In this document: in pieces, positions 1 to 5,946 of the stretch
Position numbering within the stretch: the stretch's first letter is position 1
Layout: each line of letters begins with the position of its first letter
Assembly (NCBI GenBank): GCA_030691805.1
Contig: JAUYDP010000360.1
Span: forward strand, 1 to 6,504
Direction of reading: 5' to 3'
Origin: Dehalococcoidia bacterium
GTDB taxonomy: Bacteria; Chloroflexota; Dehalococcoidia; JAUYDP01
Length of the DNA stretch: 6,504 bases
The notes under the pieces: model-generated
The model's input: the letters and a program-made list of their open reading frames with translations, nothing else
The model's database searches: none
What the model was told of the DNA's origin: nothing
Position numbers and translations under genes: made by a program

Positions 1-161
1 AGGTTCCTAAGGACGTGTGGACCCCATCTATACCTAAGGCCGCCATGGAGCTAATGGCCAAGGCGGCGGTAGAGTTCAAGCAGATCAAGGCCATGCCGGA
101 CTGGAAAGTCCTTGTCAACCAGAGTTTTCTGCCGGAGAACCTGAGAGACAAGAGCTACTAG
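1..161 (+). CDS. C-terminal end of a probable ABC transporter substrate-binding protein (partial)
   Basis: An open frame enters from the left edge (first complete codon at base 3) and ends at TAG 159-161, giving 52 visible residues. The visible part contains a helix-like stretch (KAAMELMAKAAVEFKQIK), then MPDW, then LVNQSFLPENL near the end. This pattern, a charged helix, a P-D/hydrophobic turn and a 'lvd.sflpe.l' tail, is typical of the C-terminus of NMT1/THI5-like (SsuA/TauA-type) binding proteins. The complete binding protein at 3196-4329 ends in a similar way (KTDLATVIDNQYVEYAI). The call is therefore an inference from a short tail and from context, since an ABC importer of this class lies downstream. 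The N-terminal nine-tenths of the gene is outside the window. It may be the last gene of a preceding, related transport cluster, because about 510 bases without a gene follow it. Confidence 0.55.
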   Translation, partial: VPKDVWTPSIPKAAMELMAKAAVEFKQIKAMPDWKVLVNQSFLPENLRDKSY

Positions 162-163
162 AA

Positions 164-198
164 GGGTCAAGAGTCAAGGGTTTAGGGTATAGGGTCTA
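164..198 (+). repeat. Tandem 7-bp repeat array (GGGTNTA-like), five units
   Basis: Starting two bases after the upstream stop codon, five consecutive 7-mers stay in register: gggtcaa, gagtcaa, then three units of the form GGGTNTA. The motif recurs as single units at 303-309 and 412-418 inside the larger repeat downstream. The 7-bp period matches the period of the quite different RCTGAYN arrays around 5841-6416, so heptanucleotide repeats may be a feature of this genome's intergenic DNA. Confidence 0.7.
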
Positions 199-420
199 GG
201 AGTACAGCCGAAAACCCTAGAAACATGGCCCTGGGCACCAAGTTTCAAACGTGGTTTTGGCCCTGGAATTCGGCCAGTTGGTACTTCTCGGCCGGATTCC
301 TAGGGTCTAGGAGTACAGCCGAAAACCGGGAAATGGCGTCTCTATTGCTAACTTCCGAACGTGATTTTGCGCCGGAATTCTGGCAAATGAGACTTTCCGG
401 CCGGACTTCTAGGGTATAGG
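190..420 (+). repeat. Degenerate tandem repeat, unit about 110 bp, two copies plus a partial third
   Basis: A 27-bp segment at 190-216 recurs exactly at 301-327. The following bases are also related: both copies carry an AACGTG-ATTTTG-like stretch (near 249-259 and 359-369), a GGAATTC core (265-271 and 374-380), then GGCCGGA followed by TCTAGGG or CCTAGGG. Unit 1 is about 190-300, unit 2 about 301-409, and a third copy begins at 410 (TAGGGTATAGG, also found at 183-193 before unit 1) but decays quickly. Divergence outside the exact 27 bp suggests an old duplication. No open frame is conserved between units. Confidence 0.75.
261..305. other. Imperfect inverted repeat (hairpin) in repeat unit 1
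   Basis: CCCTGGAATTCGGCC (261-275) pairs with GGCCGGATTCCTAGGG (290-305) with one bulged base and one G-T pair, leaving a 14-base loop. A weaker version occurs in the second repeat unit (about 370-415). It has no T-run on either side, so it is not an obvious intrinsic terminator. It may instead be a structural element of the repeat. Confidence 0.5.
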
Positions 421-585
421 GGAAAGCGTAGAGGGGACGCGCACCAGGCATTGTGCTCAAGGCCGGTCCGTGGAGGGGGAACAACTATATCTGCGAGGAA
501 TGCCCCGGAATCTCTGGCGCCGGAGCCAGGAAGCCATAACGCGGAATATCGTAGAGAGTGTTGAATAATCGGATAGGAAACTCTG

Positions 586-598
586 TTGCAAATTGCAA
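586..598. promoter_or_regulatory. Perfect 13-bp palindrome, candidate operator
   Basis: TTGCAAATTGCAA is two copies of the self-complementary hexamer TTGCAA around a single central A. It lies 76 bases upstream of the ATPase start. A short perfect dyad in a promoter region is the usual form of a site for a dimeric helix-turn-helix regulator (for example MarR- or LysR-type). No regulator gene is in the window, so its role is inferred only. Confidence 0.35.
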
Positions 599-647
599 AC
601 GGCGTGGTGGGGTGGTGGCGCGGTCTTTAATACGCTTGGTTCATCGC

Positions 648-656
648 TGATATAAA
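648..656 (+). promoter_or_regulatory. Extended -10-like promoter element before the ABC cluster
   Basis: TG-A-TATAAA matches an extended -10 (TGnTATAAT) at five of six hexamer positions. No good -35 lies 16-18 bases upstream. A start about 7 bases downstream would leave a leader of roughly 12 bases before the ATG at 675. The same TGATATA core appears in the promoter before the binding-protein gene (3124-3130). Confidence 0.35.
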
Positions 657-674
657 CGGGGGTTTCGGACCAAT

Positions 675-1496
675 ATGAAAGACAAGACCTGTTTGTCCTT
701 ATGGCAAGTCGCCATGACTTACAACCTGCGCGCGCCCGACGGGACGGTTACCGATCTGGAGGCAATCAGGGAAGTAACCCATGAGCTCCGGATGGGAGAG
801 TTCGTGACTATCATTGGTCCTTCCGGCTGCGGCAAGTCAACCCTCCTCGAGGTGATCGCCGGCCTGCGGAAGGCAAGCGGGGGCGAGGTATATATCTGGG
901 ACCAGCGCATAACCGGCCCCCACCCCTCTATCGGCATGGTCTTCCAGGAGGAATCCACCTTCCCCTGGCGCACGGTCATGGAGAACGTGGAATTCGGGCT
1001 CGAGGTGCGGGGTGTACCCAAGAAGGAGCGGCAGAAGACGTGCCAGCGTATCATCGAGATAGTCGGCCTACATGGCTTCGAGAACAGCCACCCTAACGCC
1101 CTGTCTGGAGGCATGAAGCAACGCGTAGCCATTGCCCGGGCGCTGGCCACTGACCCCGAGATAATGCTTATGGATGAGCCCTTCGGCGCGCTGGACCAGC
1201 AGACCCGCCTCTTTATCGGACAGGAGCTGCTGCGCATCTGGGAGGAGACAGGCAAGACCATCCTCTTCGTTACCCACGACATCAACGAAGCGGTCTACCT
1301 TTCAGACCGGGTGCTGGTCATGTCCCATCGCCCCAGCGTGGTCAAAGCGGTGGTGGAGGTAGACATACCGAGGCCACGGGATACCTCCACTATCACCCTG
1401 GAGCGCTTCCATGAGCTGACCAGCGCCCTTTGGGAAACACTCCGCGTCGAATCGGAGAAAGCCCTGGGCATTACCAAAACGGAAGTCCACATCTAG
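675..1496 (+). CDS. ABC transporter ATP-binding protein, SsuB/TauB (nitrate/sulfonate/taurine) type
   Basis: This is the cytoplasmic ATPase subunit that would power the two permeases encoded next. All hallmark motifs are present in the 273 residues: Walker A GPSGCGKST (48-56), Q-loop VFQEE with Q91, signature LSGGMKQR (143-150), Walker B IMLMDEP (163-169), D-loop GALD (171-174) and H-loop H201 (VTHD). The FPWRTVMENV stretch after the Q-loop and the GALDQQTR segment are typical of the SsuB/TauB/NrtD group. The ATG at 675 is preferred over the in-frame ATG at 714, because residues 6-16 (CLSLWQVAMTY) form the first beta strand of the fold. The ribosome site is weak (GGGGG about 13 bases upstream). 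The gene is 19 bp from permease 1, which implies one transcript. No key residue is missing. The substrate cannot be inferred from the ATPase. Confidence 0.95.
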   Translation: MKDKTCLSLWQVAMTYNLRAPDGTVTDLEAIREVTHELRMGEFVTIIGPSGCGKSTLLEVIAGLRKASGGEVYIWDQRITGPHPSIGMVFQEESTFPWRTVMENVEFGLEVRGVPKKERQKTCQRIIEIVGLHGFENSHPNALSGGMKQRVAIARALATDPEIMLMDEPFGALDQQTRLFIGQELLRIWEETGKTILFVTHDINEAVYLSDRVLVMSHRPSVVKAVVEVDIPRPRDTSTITLERFHELTSALWETLRVESEKALGITKTEVHI

Positions 1497-1515
1497 GCTT
1501 GGTGAATCCGGTCTA

Positions 1516-2280
1516 ATGCCTGAGACCTACCCCAAGATCAAGCCTCAGTGGGTGCAGTGGAGCATTATTGTAGGCTCCGTCCTTATCCTGGAAGCCCTTA
1601 GCCGGGGAGGCCTAATCCGGCGCACCATCCTGGTCCCACCCACCGAGATGGTCTATACCCTGGCCGGATTCATCGTCGCTAACCAGGTTACACCCCATTT
1701 CATCCGCACCATGGTCGAGACTTTTTCCAGCTTCGCCATCGCTGCCACGTTCGGCATTGGTATCGGAATCTTCTTCTGGAAGTTCATCCGCATTGGGAAG
1801 ATGTTCGAGCCGTACATTGTCTCCATCTACGCCATGCCTCTGGTGTTGTTCTATCCGCTGCTCCTAATCTTTTTGGGGCTGGGATCCCCGCCTATCATAT
1901 TTATCACAACGATAACCAGTATTATCCCTATAATTCTGAACACTACCATTGGCTTCAGGGAGATCGGAGAGGTTTTGCATAAGGTTGCTAAGAGTAACCG
2001 TTGTACCCCCTGGCAAACCTTCTCCAAAGTCCTCTTCCCAGCGGCAACACCATTTATCTTTACAGGCCTAAAGCTTGGCTTCATCTATGCCCTTATCGTT
2101 ACCATCGGTATGGAGTTCATCCTTACCGACCTGGGGCTCGGCTTCCAGGTCCACCAGTATTATGATTTCTTCAATTCGCCAGCTATGTACGCGTACATTG
2201 TACTGAACCTGCTCATCGCTGTGTTAGCTAACGCTCTACTCTTTCGCGGTGAGGGTGCCGTCCGGAGGGAGCGGGCATGA
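1516..2280 (+). CDS. ABC transporter permease 1, SsuC/TauC-like (BPD_transp_1)
   Basis: This is an inner-membrane subunit forming part of the import channel; 254 residues is the usual family length. Hydrophobic segments occur at about 14-28, 68-88, 101-122, 126-144, 185-206 and 224-243, consistent with about six membrane helices. The cytoplasmic coupling loop that docks onto the ATPase lies at about 150-188, with the family's LFPAATP...GLKLG pattern. The normally conserved glycine of this EAA loop aligns with R162 (SNRCTPWQ). The ATG at 1516 has only a poor Shine-Dalgarno (GGTGA, about 10 bases upstream), so coupling to the upstream ATPase gene is likely. The stop codon overlaps the start of permease 2. 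The two permeases resemble each other in layout but are clearly diverged, suggesting a heterodimeric channel. Confidence 0.92.
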   Translation: MPETYPKIKPQWVQWSIIVGSVLILEALSRGGLIRRTILVPPTEMVYTLAGFIVANQVTPHFIRTMVETFSSFAIAATFGIGIGIFFWKFIRIGKMFEPYIVSIYAMPLVLFYPLLLIFLGLGSPPIIFITTITSIIPIILNTTIGFREIGEVLHKVAKSNRCTPWQTFSKVLFPAATPFIFTGLKLGFIYALIVTIGMEFILTDLGLGFQVHQYYDFFNSPAMYAYIVLNLLIAVLANALLFRGEGAVRRERA

Positions 2281-3062
2281 GGGCTGTAGGACTCCCCCGC
2301 AGAGTAGGAGCTGAGCAACAATGGGTTATTCCCGCGGGCACTATAGTGATCGGACTGGTGGCGGTTATCCTATGGTCGCTGCTGGCCGCTTCCCCCGTGG
2401 GCTGGGTGGTAGCTTCTCCGCTTCGTGCCGTACAGATAATGATAAACGGACTGGTGGGGCCCAATCCCATGATCCTCCCCCATGCAGTCTCCTCGTTCTC
2501 AGCCGCCTTTATTGGCTTTGGCCTGGCCATCGTGGTTGGAGTCACTTGGGGGATATTCCTGGGCATCAGTTGGTACTGGCGAACCGTATGGGAGCCTATT
2601 ATCCTCTCCGCCTACTCGATTCCCAAGATCATTCTCTTCCCCATATTTCTTTTTATTCTGGGAATCGGGCTCTGGGCGCAAGTAAGCATGGCCTTTATCC
2701 ATGCCGTCTTCCCCATAATCGTAAACGTTATGACCGGCGTCAAAGAGGTCAATACCACTCACGTCAAGGTCGGCCATTCCTTCAAGGCCAACCCCTGGCA
2801 GATGGTAACCAAGATCTACTTCCCATCCATCGCCCTATCCCTGGTTGTCGGCCTCAGGATGGGCTTCAGCTTTGCCATCCTGGGGGTGGTCCTTTCAGAG
2901 CTATTCGCCTCACGGGAGGGCCTGGGACGTCTTATCATGCGCCGTTACGCCGTGTTGGATATCAACACCATGTACGCTGCAATCCTTCTTCTTTTCCTGG
3001 TAGCCTTCGCGGGCAACGTCCTTTTCTGGGCCTTGGAGAAGAAGCTGCGGGGTACACGCTAA
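2277..3062 (+). CDS. ABC transporter permease 2, SsuC/TauC-like (BPD_transp_1)
   Basis: This is the second inner-membrane permease, 261 residues. The start ATG overlaps the stop of permease 1 in an ATGA junction, a classic sign of translational coupling and matched subunit production. Hydrophobic segments lie at about 18-38, 72-95, 108-131, 135-152, 188-208 and 231-252. The EAA coupling loop is at about 155-196 (HVKVGHSFKANPWQ ... YFPSIALSLVVGLRMG), and here too the usual glycine is replaced by a basic residue, K170. The segment SEL...EGLGRLI (207-220) matches the family's conserved end region. It probably pairs with permease 1 around the ATPase dimer. No evident transcription terminator follows; 133 bp separate it from the binding-protein gene, and those bases contain a promoter. 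Confidence 0.92.
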   Translation: MRAVGLPRRVGAEQQWVIPAGTIVIGLVAVILWSLLAASPVGWVVASPLRAVQIMINGLVGPNPMILPHAVSSFSAAFIGFGLAIVVGVTWGIFLGISWYWRTVWEPIILSAYSIPKIILFPIFLFILGIGLWAQVSMAFIHAVFPIIVNVMTGVKEVNTTHVKVGHSFKANPWQMVTKIYFPSIALSLVVGLRMGFSFAILGVVLSELFASREGLGRLIMRRYAVLDINTMYAAILLLFLVAFAGNVLFWALEKKLRGTR

Positions 3063-3106
3063 GGCCACCCCCACCTTATGGTGAAACTTCAGCAGCCCAA
3101 AAAAGC

Positions 3107-3134
3107 TTGACAGCCTGGGGGGGTGATATACTAT
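3107..3134 (+). promoter_or_regulatory. Sigma-70-type promoter before the binding-protein gene
   Basis: A consensus -35 TTGACA (3107-3112) is followed after 16 bp by TACTAT (3129-3134). An overlapping alternative is TATACT (3127-3132) with the extended -10 TG at 3124-3125, although its 14-bp spacing from the -35 is short. Either register places the transcription start near 3139-3142 and gives a leader of about 55 bases. This would allow the binding protein to be made at a higher level than the membrane subunits. Confidence 0.6.
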
Positions 3135-3137
3135 GAA

Positions 3138-3162
3138 CCAAAATTACCCCAGTAGATTTTGG
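3138..3162. promoter_or_regulatory. Inverted repeat CCAAAAT-N11-ATTTTGG, candidate operator or leader hairpin
   Basis: Perfect 7-bp arms at 3138-3144 and 3156-3162 are separated by 11 bases. The dyad starts at the predicted transcription start of the promoter at 3107-3134, so a bound regulator would block initiation; alternatively the leader RNA could fold into a weak, A/U-rich hairpin. The function is inferred from position only. Confidence 0.4.
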
Positions 3163-3181
3163 AAAAACTAAACTATTACAT

Positions 3182-3193
3182 GGAGGGAAGGAG
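3182..3193 (+). promoter_or_regulatory. Strong ribosome binding site for the binding-protein gene
   Basis: GGAGG (3182-3186) lies 9 bases before the ATG at 3196, and AAGGAG (3188-3193) lies 2 bases before it. This purine-rich site is much stronger than those of the ATPase and permease genes, in keeping with the excess of binding protein over membrane subunits usual for such systems. Confidence 0.7.
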
Positions 3194-3195
3194 AA

Positions 3196-4329
3196 ATGAG
3201 GTCGTTGAAAAGAGTCCTGTGGCCCTGCTTGCTGCTGGCCCTGGTGGTGGTGCCACTGGCCTCCTGCACTGCCGCCACGCCGGCAGCTACCCCGGCTGCC
3301 AAGCCTACGCCCGCGGCCGCACCGGCCGCCACGCCCGCGCCCGCAGCGACGTCTGCATCTGCGGCGCAGGACAAACCCCTGGATCCACCTTTCACGGTGA
3401 AGCTGGGTACACTGCCTATCTTTAGTGCGGTGAGTATCTATACCGCTATTGAGAAGGGCTTCTTCAAGGAGCAGGGCCTGAACATAGAGTTGGTCAACTT
3501 CGATACCGCGGCCAAGATGACCGCCCCCCTTAGCACAGGGGAGCTCCATGTGGGGGCGGGGGCCATATCTGCGGGCTTCTTCAACGCCCTCCAGCGGGGT
3601 TTGCTCCTCAAGGTAATAGCTGACTATAACAGCGCTGTTAAGCCCCCCAGCACCCTAGCCTTCGTGGCCCGTAAGGATCTGATGGATGCAGGAGCCCTCA
3701 AGGACTTCTCCGACTGGAAGGGTAAGACGGTATCCCTCAATGCCCTGGGTATCACCTCCGAAATATACCTCGACGTGGCCCTTAAGAAGGGCGGCTTAAC
3801 CGTCAAGGACATTAACGTGGTGATGGTGCCCTTCGACCAGGTGGCCATAGCCATGGCCAACAAGTCGGTGGACATCTCCTTGTCCAACGAACCCTTCATC
3901 ACTATGGGAATAGACCAGGGCTTCCTGGTGCGATTGAAGGATGTGGCCGAATTGGAGCCAGGCGGCCAGATCTCGGTCATTTTCTACTCTCCAGTCTTCG
4001 CCAGGGACAACCCGGAGGCAGCAAGGCGTTGGGCATTGGCTTACCTGAGAGGCATCCGGTACTATACCAAAGACCTTCAGACCAAGGAAGGGAAAGCGGA
4101 AATCATAGGTATCCTCGGGAAGTACCTTACCGTCAAAGACCCCACCTTCTACGAGCGGGTCATCTTCCCCACTAGCAACCCGGACGGATTTGTCAATGAA
4201 AAGAGTATAGCCGCACACCTGGAATGGTACGTAGCCAACGGGCAGGTGAAGGAGAAAACAGACCTGGCCACGGTGATCGACAACCAGTACGTGGAGTATG
4301 CAATCGGCAAATTGGGGAAATATCAGTAG
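3196..4329 (+). CDS. ABC transporter substrate-binding lipoprotein, NMT1/THI5-like (SsuA/TauA superfamily)
   Basis: This extracytoplasmic solute-binding protein (377 residues) would deliver substrate to the permease pair. Residues 1-23 form a lipoprotein signal peptide (MRSLKR, a hydrophobic core, then lipobox LASC with lipidated C24). A low-complexity Ala/Pro/Thr linker (about 25-58) tethers the fold to the membrane. The binding domain begins near 66, with TLPIFSAVSIYTAIEKGFFKE (72-92), the family's opening strand and GFF helix, and continues through the STGELHVG (113-120) and NEPFITMG (231-238) segments that help shape the ligand cleft. The C-terminus resembles that of the truncated upstream gene. 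Family ligands include sulfonates, nitrate, pyrimidine precursors, riboflavin-like compounds and aromatic acids; the ligand here cannot be assigned. It has its own promoter and lies 47 bp before the ubiD-like gene, with no terminator between. Confidence 0.9.
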   Translation: MRSLKRVLWPCLLLALVVVPLASCTAATPAATPAAKPTPAAAPAATPAPAATSASAAQDKPLDPPFTVKLGTLPIFSAVSIYTAIEKGFFKEQGLNIELVNFDTAAKMTAPLSTGELHVGAGAISAGFFNALQRGLLLKVIADYNSAVKPPSTLAFVARKDLMDAGALKDFSDWKGKTVSLNALGITSEIYLDVALKKGGLTVKDINVVMVPFDQVAIAMANKSVDISLSNEPFITMGIDQGFLVRLKDVAELEPGGQISVIFYSPVFARDNPEAARRWALAYLRGIRYYTKDLQTKEGKAEIIGILGKYLTVKDPTFYERVIFPTSNPDGFVNEKSIAAHLEWYVANGQVKEKTDLATVIDNQYVEYAIGKLGKYQ

Positions 4330-4363
4330 GCATATCGTGTTGGCGTCATAGAAATTCTTTCTG

Positions 4364-4370
4364 AAAGGAG
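4364..4370 (+). promoter_or_regulatory. Ribosome binding site that fixes the TTG start of the ubiD-like gene
   Basis: AAAGGAG ends 6 bases before TTG 4377-4379. No ATG or GTG lies in frame nearby, and the protein sequence from this TTG (xAFLDLRQYLDVLESAGEL) matches the usual beginning of UbiD-family proteins, so the rare start codon is well supported. Confidence 0.75.
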
Positions 4371-4376
4371 TCACCC

Positions 4377-5837
4377 TTGGCATTTCTGGACCTCAGGCAG
4401 TATCTAGATGTCTTGGAGAGCGCCGGTGAGCTTCACCGAATAAAGTCCCGCGTCAACTGGGATTCAGAGATTGGGGCCATCGCCGAAGAGGCCATAAGAC
4501 GGCGGGCAGGCGCCCTTCTGTTCGAGAATATCCAGGACTATCAAAATACCCACGGTAAAAAGCTATTAATCAATACCCATGAATCTCCTAAGCGGATGGC
4601 CATGGCCCTAGGCCTACCCCCGGATACGCCGATAATGGAGATAATCAAGACCTGCAAGCAGCGGGAGAAGCAGCTCATGAAGCCCAGGGTGGTGGCCTCC
4701 GGCCCTTGTAAAGAGGTTATCCATATGGAAGGGGACGTGAACCTGCTGGAAGTGCCGGCGCCCAAGCTCCATTCCAAGGACGGGGGCCGCTACCTCCAGA
4801 CCTACGGCGGCGTAGTCACGAAGGACCCGGAGTCCGACTGGACCAACGTAGGCATCTACCGCGGGATGGTGCATGATGCCACTTCCATGGGGTTCCTCTG
4901 GGTTCCTACACAGCATTGGGGCATTCACGGGCGCAAATACAAGGCGATGGGGAAACCCATGCCCATGGCCGTGACTATTGGAGCCGGAGCTCTGGCCGCT
5001 CCGACCTATTACAGCTACTTGCCGGCTGGCGTCTGCGAGTACGACCTCATGGGCGCCTTTGCCCAGGAGCCGATCGAGCTAGTACGATGCGAGACGGTGG
5101 ACCTGCTGGTGCCGGCCAGCTCCGAGATCGTGCTGGAAGGAGAAATGTCACTCGACCCAGCTACTTTCCGGAAGGAAGGCCCCTTTGGTGAATATCCGGG
5201 GTACTACACCTCGGTCTGGGCCGAGCCCCGGCCGGTCTTCAAGGTTAAATGTATTACCCACCGAAAGGACCCCATCCTTCAGTGTCAAACCCCCGGGATG
5301 TACCCCCTGGAGCCTATCCCCCATCTGACCCTCATCTCCAGCGCCCAGGTCTGGAACCGCCTGGAGGCCGCCGGTATTGAGGGCATCACGGGGGTATACA
5401 TCGAGCCTGCACAGCCAGCCGTAATCTACATAAGTATAGACAGCCGCTATTACGGACATTCCCGGCAGGTGGCCAGCGCCCTCTGGGGGCTGGGCCTGAA
5501 CTACTCGGGCAAGTATGTCTTCATCACCGACTCAGATGTAGATATCACCAGCGCCGCCCGGGTCATGGCCGCCGTGGCCAACCGGACCCAGGCTAGCAGG
5601 GACCTGGTCATCTTTCCCGGGACCTTCGGCGGCCCCCTGGACCCCAGTATGGACCCTGAGATAAAGCGGCGGACCGGGGGCTTGGGGTCCTGGGACCGGG
5701 TCCTGATAGACGCCACCTGGCCTATGGACTGGGAGCCCAGGGAAGAGTGGGGAGGCCTGCGTCACCCGCCCGCCTGCCAGGCGGAGCCGGAGCTGGCCGA
5801 GAAGATACGGGAGAGATGGGAAAGCTACGGGATTTAG
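4377..5837 (+). CDS. UbiD-family decarboxylase (prenylated-FMN dependent)
   Basis: This is a 486-residue cytoplasmic enzyme, close to the family norm (E. coli UbiD is about 497). UbiD enzymes use prenylated FMN, made by UbiX, with a divalent metal and K+ for reversible decarboxylation of aromatic or alpha,beta-unsaturated acids. Conserved elements are visible: TNVGIYR (156-162), with N157 the likely metal ligand and R162 the catalytic arginine; H180 in TQHWGIH; EPIELV (231-236), probably supplying the metal-binding E234; and KEGPFGEYPGY (266-276), with E267 and E272 matching the catalytic pair of Fdc1 (E277/E282). The late ITDSDVDI (383-390) corresponds to the family's acidic VDDDID-type motif. 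All catalytic residues appear intact. The equivalences are from memory, not an alignment. Its position behind a transporter suggests action on the imported compound. UbiD proper, aromatic acid decarboxylase and carboxylase roles cannot be told apart. Confidence 0.92.
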   Translation: MAFLDLRQYLDVLESAGELHRIKSRVNWDSEIGAIAEEAIRRRAGALLFENIQDYQNTHGKKLLINTHESPKRMAMALGLPPDTPIMEIIKTCKQREKQLMKPRVVASGPCKEVIHMEGDVNLLEVPAPKLHSKDGGRYLQTYGGVVTKDPESDWTNVGIYRGMVHDATSMGFLWVPTQHWGIHGRKYKAMGKPMPMAVTIGAGALAAPTYYSYLPAGVCEYDLMGAFAQEPIELVRCETVDLLVPASSEIVLEGEMSLDPATFRKEGPFGEYPGYYTSVWAEPRPVFKVKCITHRKDPILQCQTPGMYPLEPIPHLTLISSAQVWNRLEAAGIEGITGVYIEPAQPAVIYISIDSRYYGHSRQVASALWGLGLNYSGKYVFITDSDVDITSAARVMAAVANRTQASRDLVIFPGTFGGPLDPSMDPEIKRRTGGLGSWDRVLIDATWPMDWEPREEWGGLRHPPACQAEPELAEKIRERWESYGI

Positions 5838-5840
5838 CGG

Positions 5841-5875
5841 TCAGTTGTCAGTGATCAGCTATCAGTTATCAGCTT
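5841..5875 (-). repeat. Five-unit 7-bp repeat array, inverted orientation (left outer array)
   Basis: Beginning 3 bases after the ubiD-like stop codon, five TCAGNNN heptamers run in perfect register. Read on the minus strand they are NNRCTGA units, the same motif as the plus-strand array at 6333-6416. Aligned in register against 6380-6414, 29 of 35 positions are complementary, so the two arrays form imperfect inverted ends of the segment that contains the S23-like gene. Confidence 0.8.
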
Positions 5876-5904
5876 TGGGACGCTCACCTCGCCGACCTAT
5901 GAAG

Positions 5905-5946
5905 ATTGAAAGCTGACGGCTGAAAGTTGATTGCTGAAAGCTATGA
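5905..5946 (+). repeat. 7-bp repeat array leading into the S23-like start codon (left inner array)
   Basis: Six heptamers in register (attgaaa, gctgacg, gctgaaa, gttgatt, gctgaaa, gctatga) run in the plus orientation, the same as the right array and opposite to the outer left array. The last unit contains the ATG (5943-5945) of the S23-like gene, so the array doubles as its leader. A non-repetitive 29-base spacer (5876-5904) separates this array from the outer one. Confidence 0.7.

Larger units (their letters stand above)
162..674. other. 513-base intergenic region, no convincing gene
   Basis: No credible gene is present. The open frames here (64 residues at 225-419 plus, 79 residues at 245-484 minus) run through the degenerate tandem repeat, lack a Shine-Dalgarno sequence and resemble no family I know. 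The left part (164-420) is repeat DNA, described separately. The right part (421-674) holds small weak hairpins such as GCAC/GTGC near 440-455, a 13-bp palindrome at 586-598 and an extended -10-like element at 648-656 just before the transporter cluster. No strong hairpin followed by a T-run was found after the upstream stop codon. Confidence 0.7.

Noticed and set aside
225..484. Open frames of 64 residues (plus) and 79 residues (minus) in the first intergenic region
   Set aside because: They run through the degenerate tandem repeat, have no ribosome site, are not conserved between repeat units and give protein sequences unlike any family.
560..600. A -35/-10 promoter using TTGAAT at 561-566
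   Set aside because: No acceptable -10 hexamer occurs 16-18 bases downstream.
719..1285. A 188-residue minus-strand open frame across the ATPase gene
   Set aside because: It lies entirely opposite a gene with all ABC ATPase motifs; long antisense frames are expected in G+C-rich coding DNA.
3063..3106. A transcription terminator after permease 2
   Set aside because: Only a 4-bp CACC/GGTG pairing is seen near 3072-3083 with no T-run, so readthrough into the binding-protein gene is possible.
2321..3136. A 271-residue plus-strand frame overlapping permease 2
   Set aside because: Its translation is rich in Arg/Gly/Pro/His, with no membrane segments or recognisable domain, while the overlapping frame encodes a clear permease coupled to its partner.
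3796..4383. A 195-residue minus-strand open frame opposite the binding-protein gene
   Set aside because: It mirrors a well-supported gene, has no ribosome site and shows no known domain.
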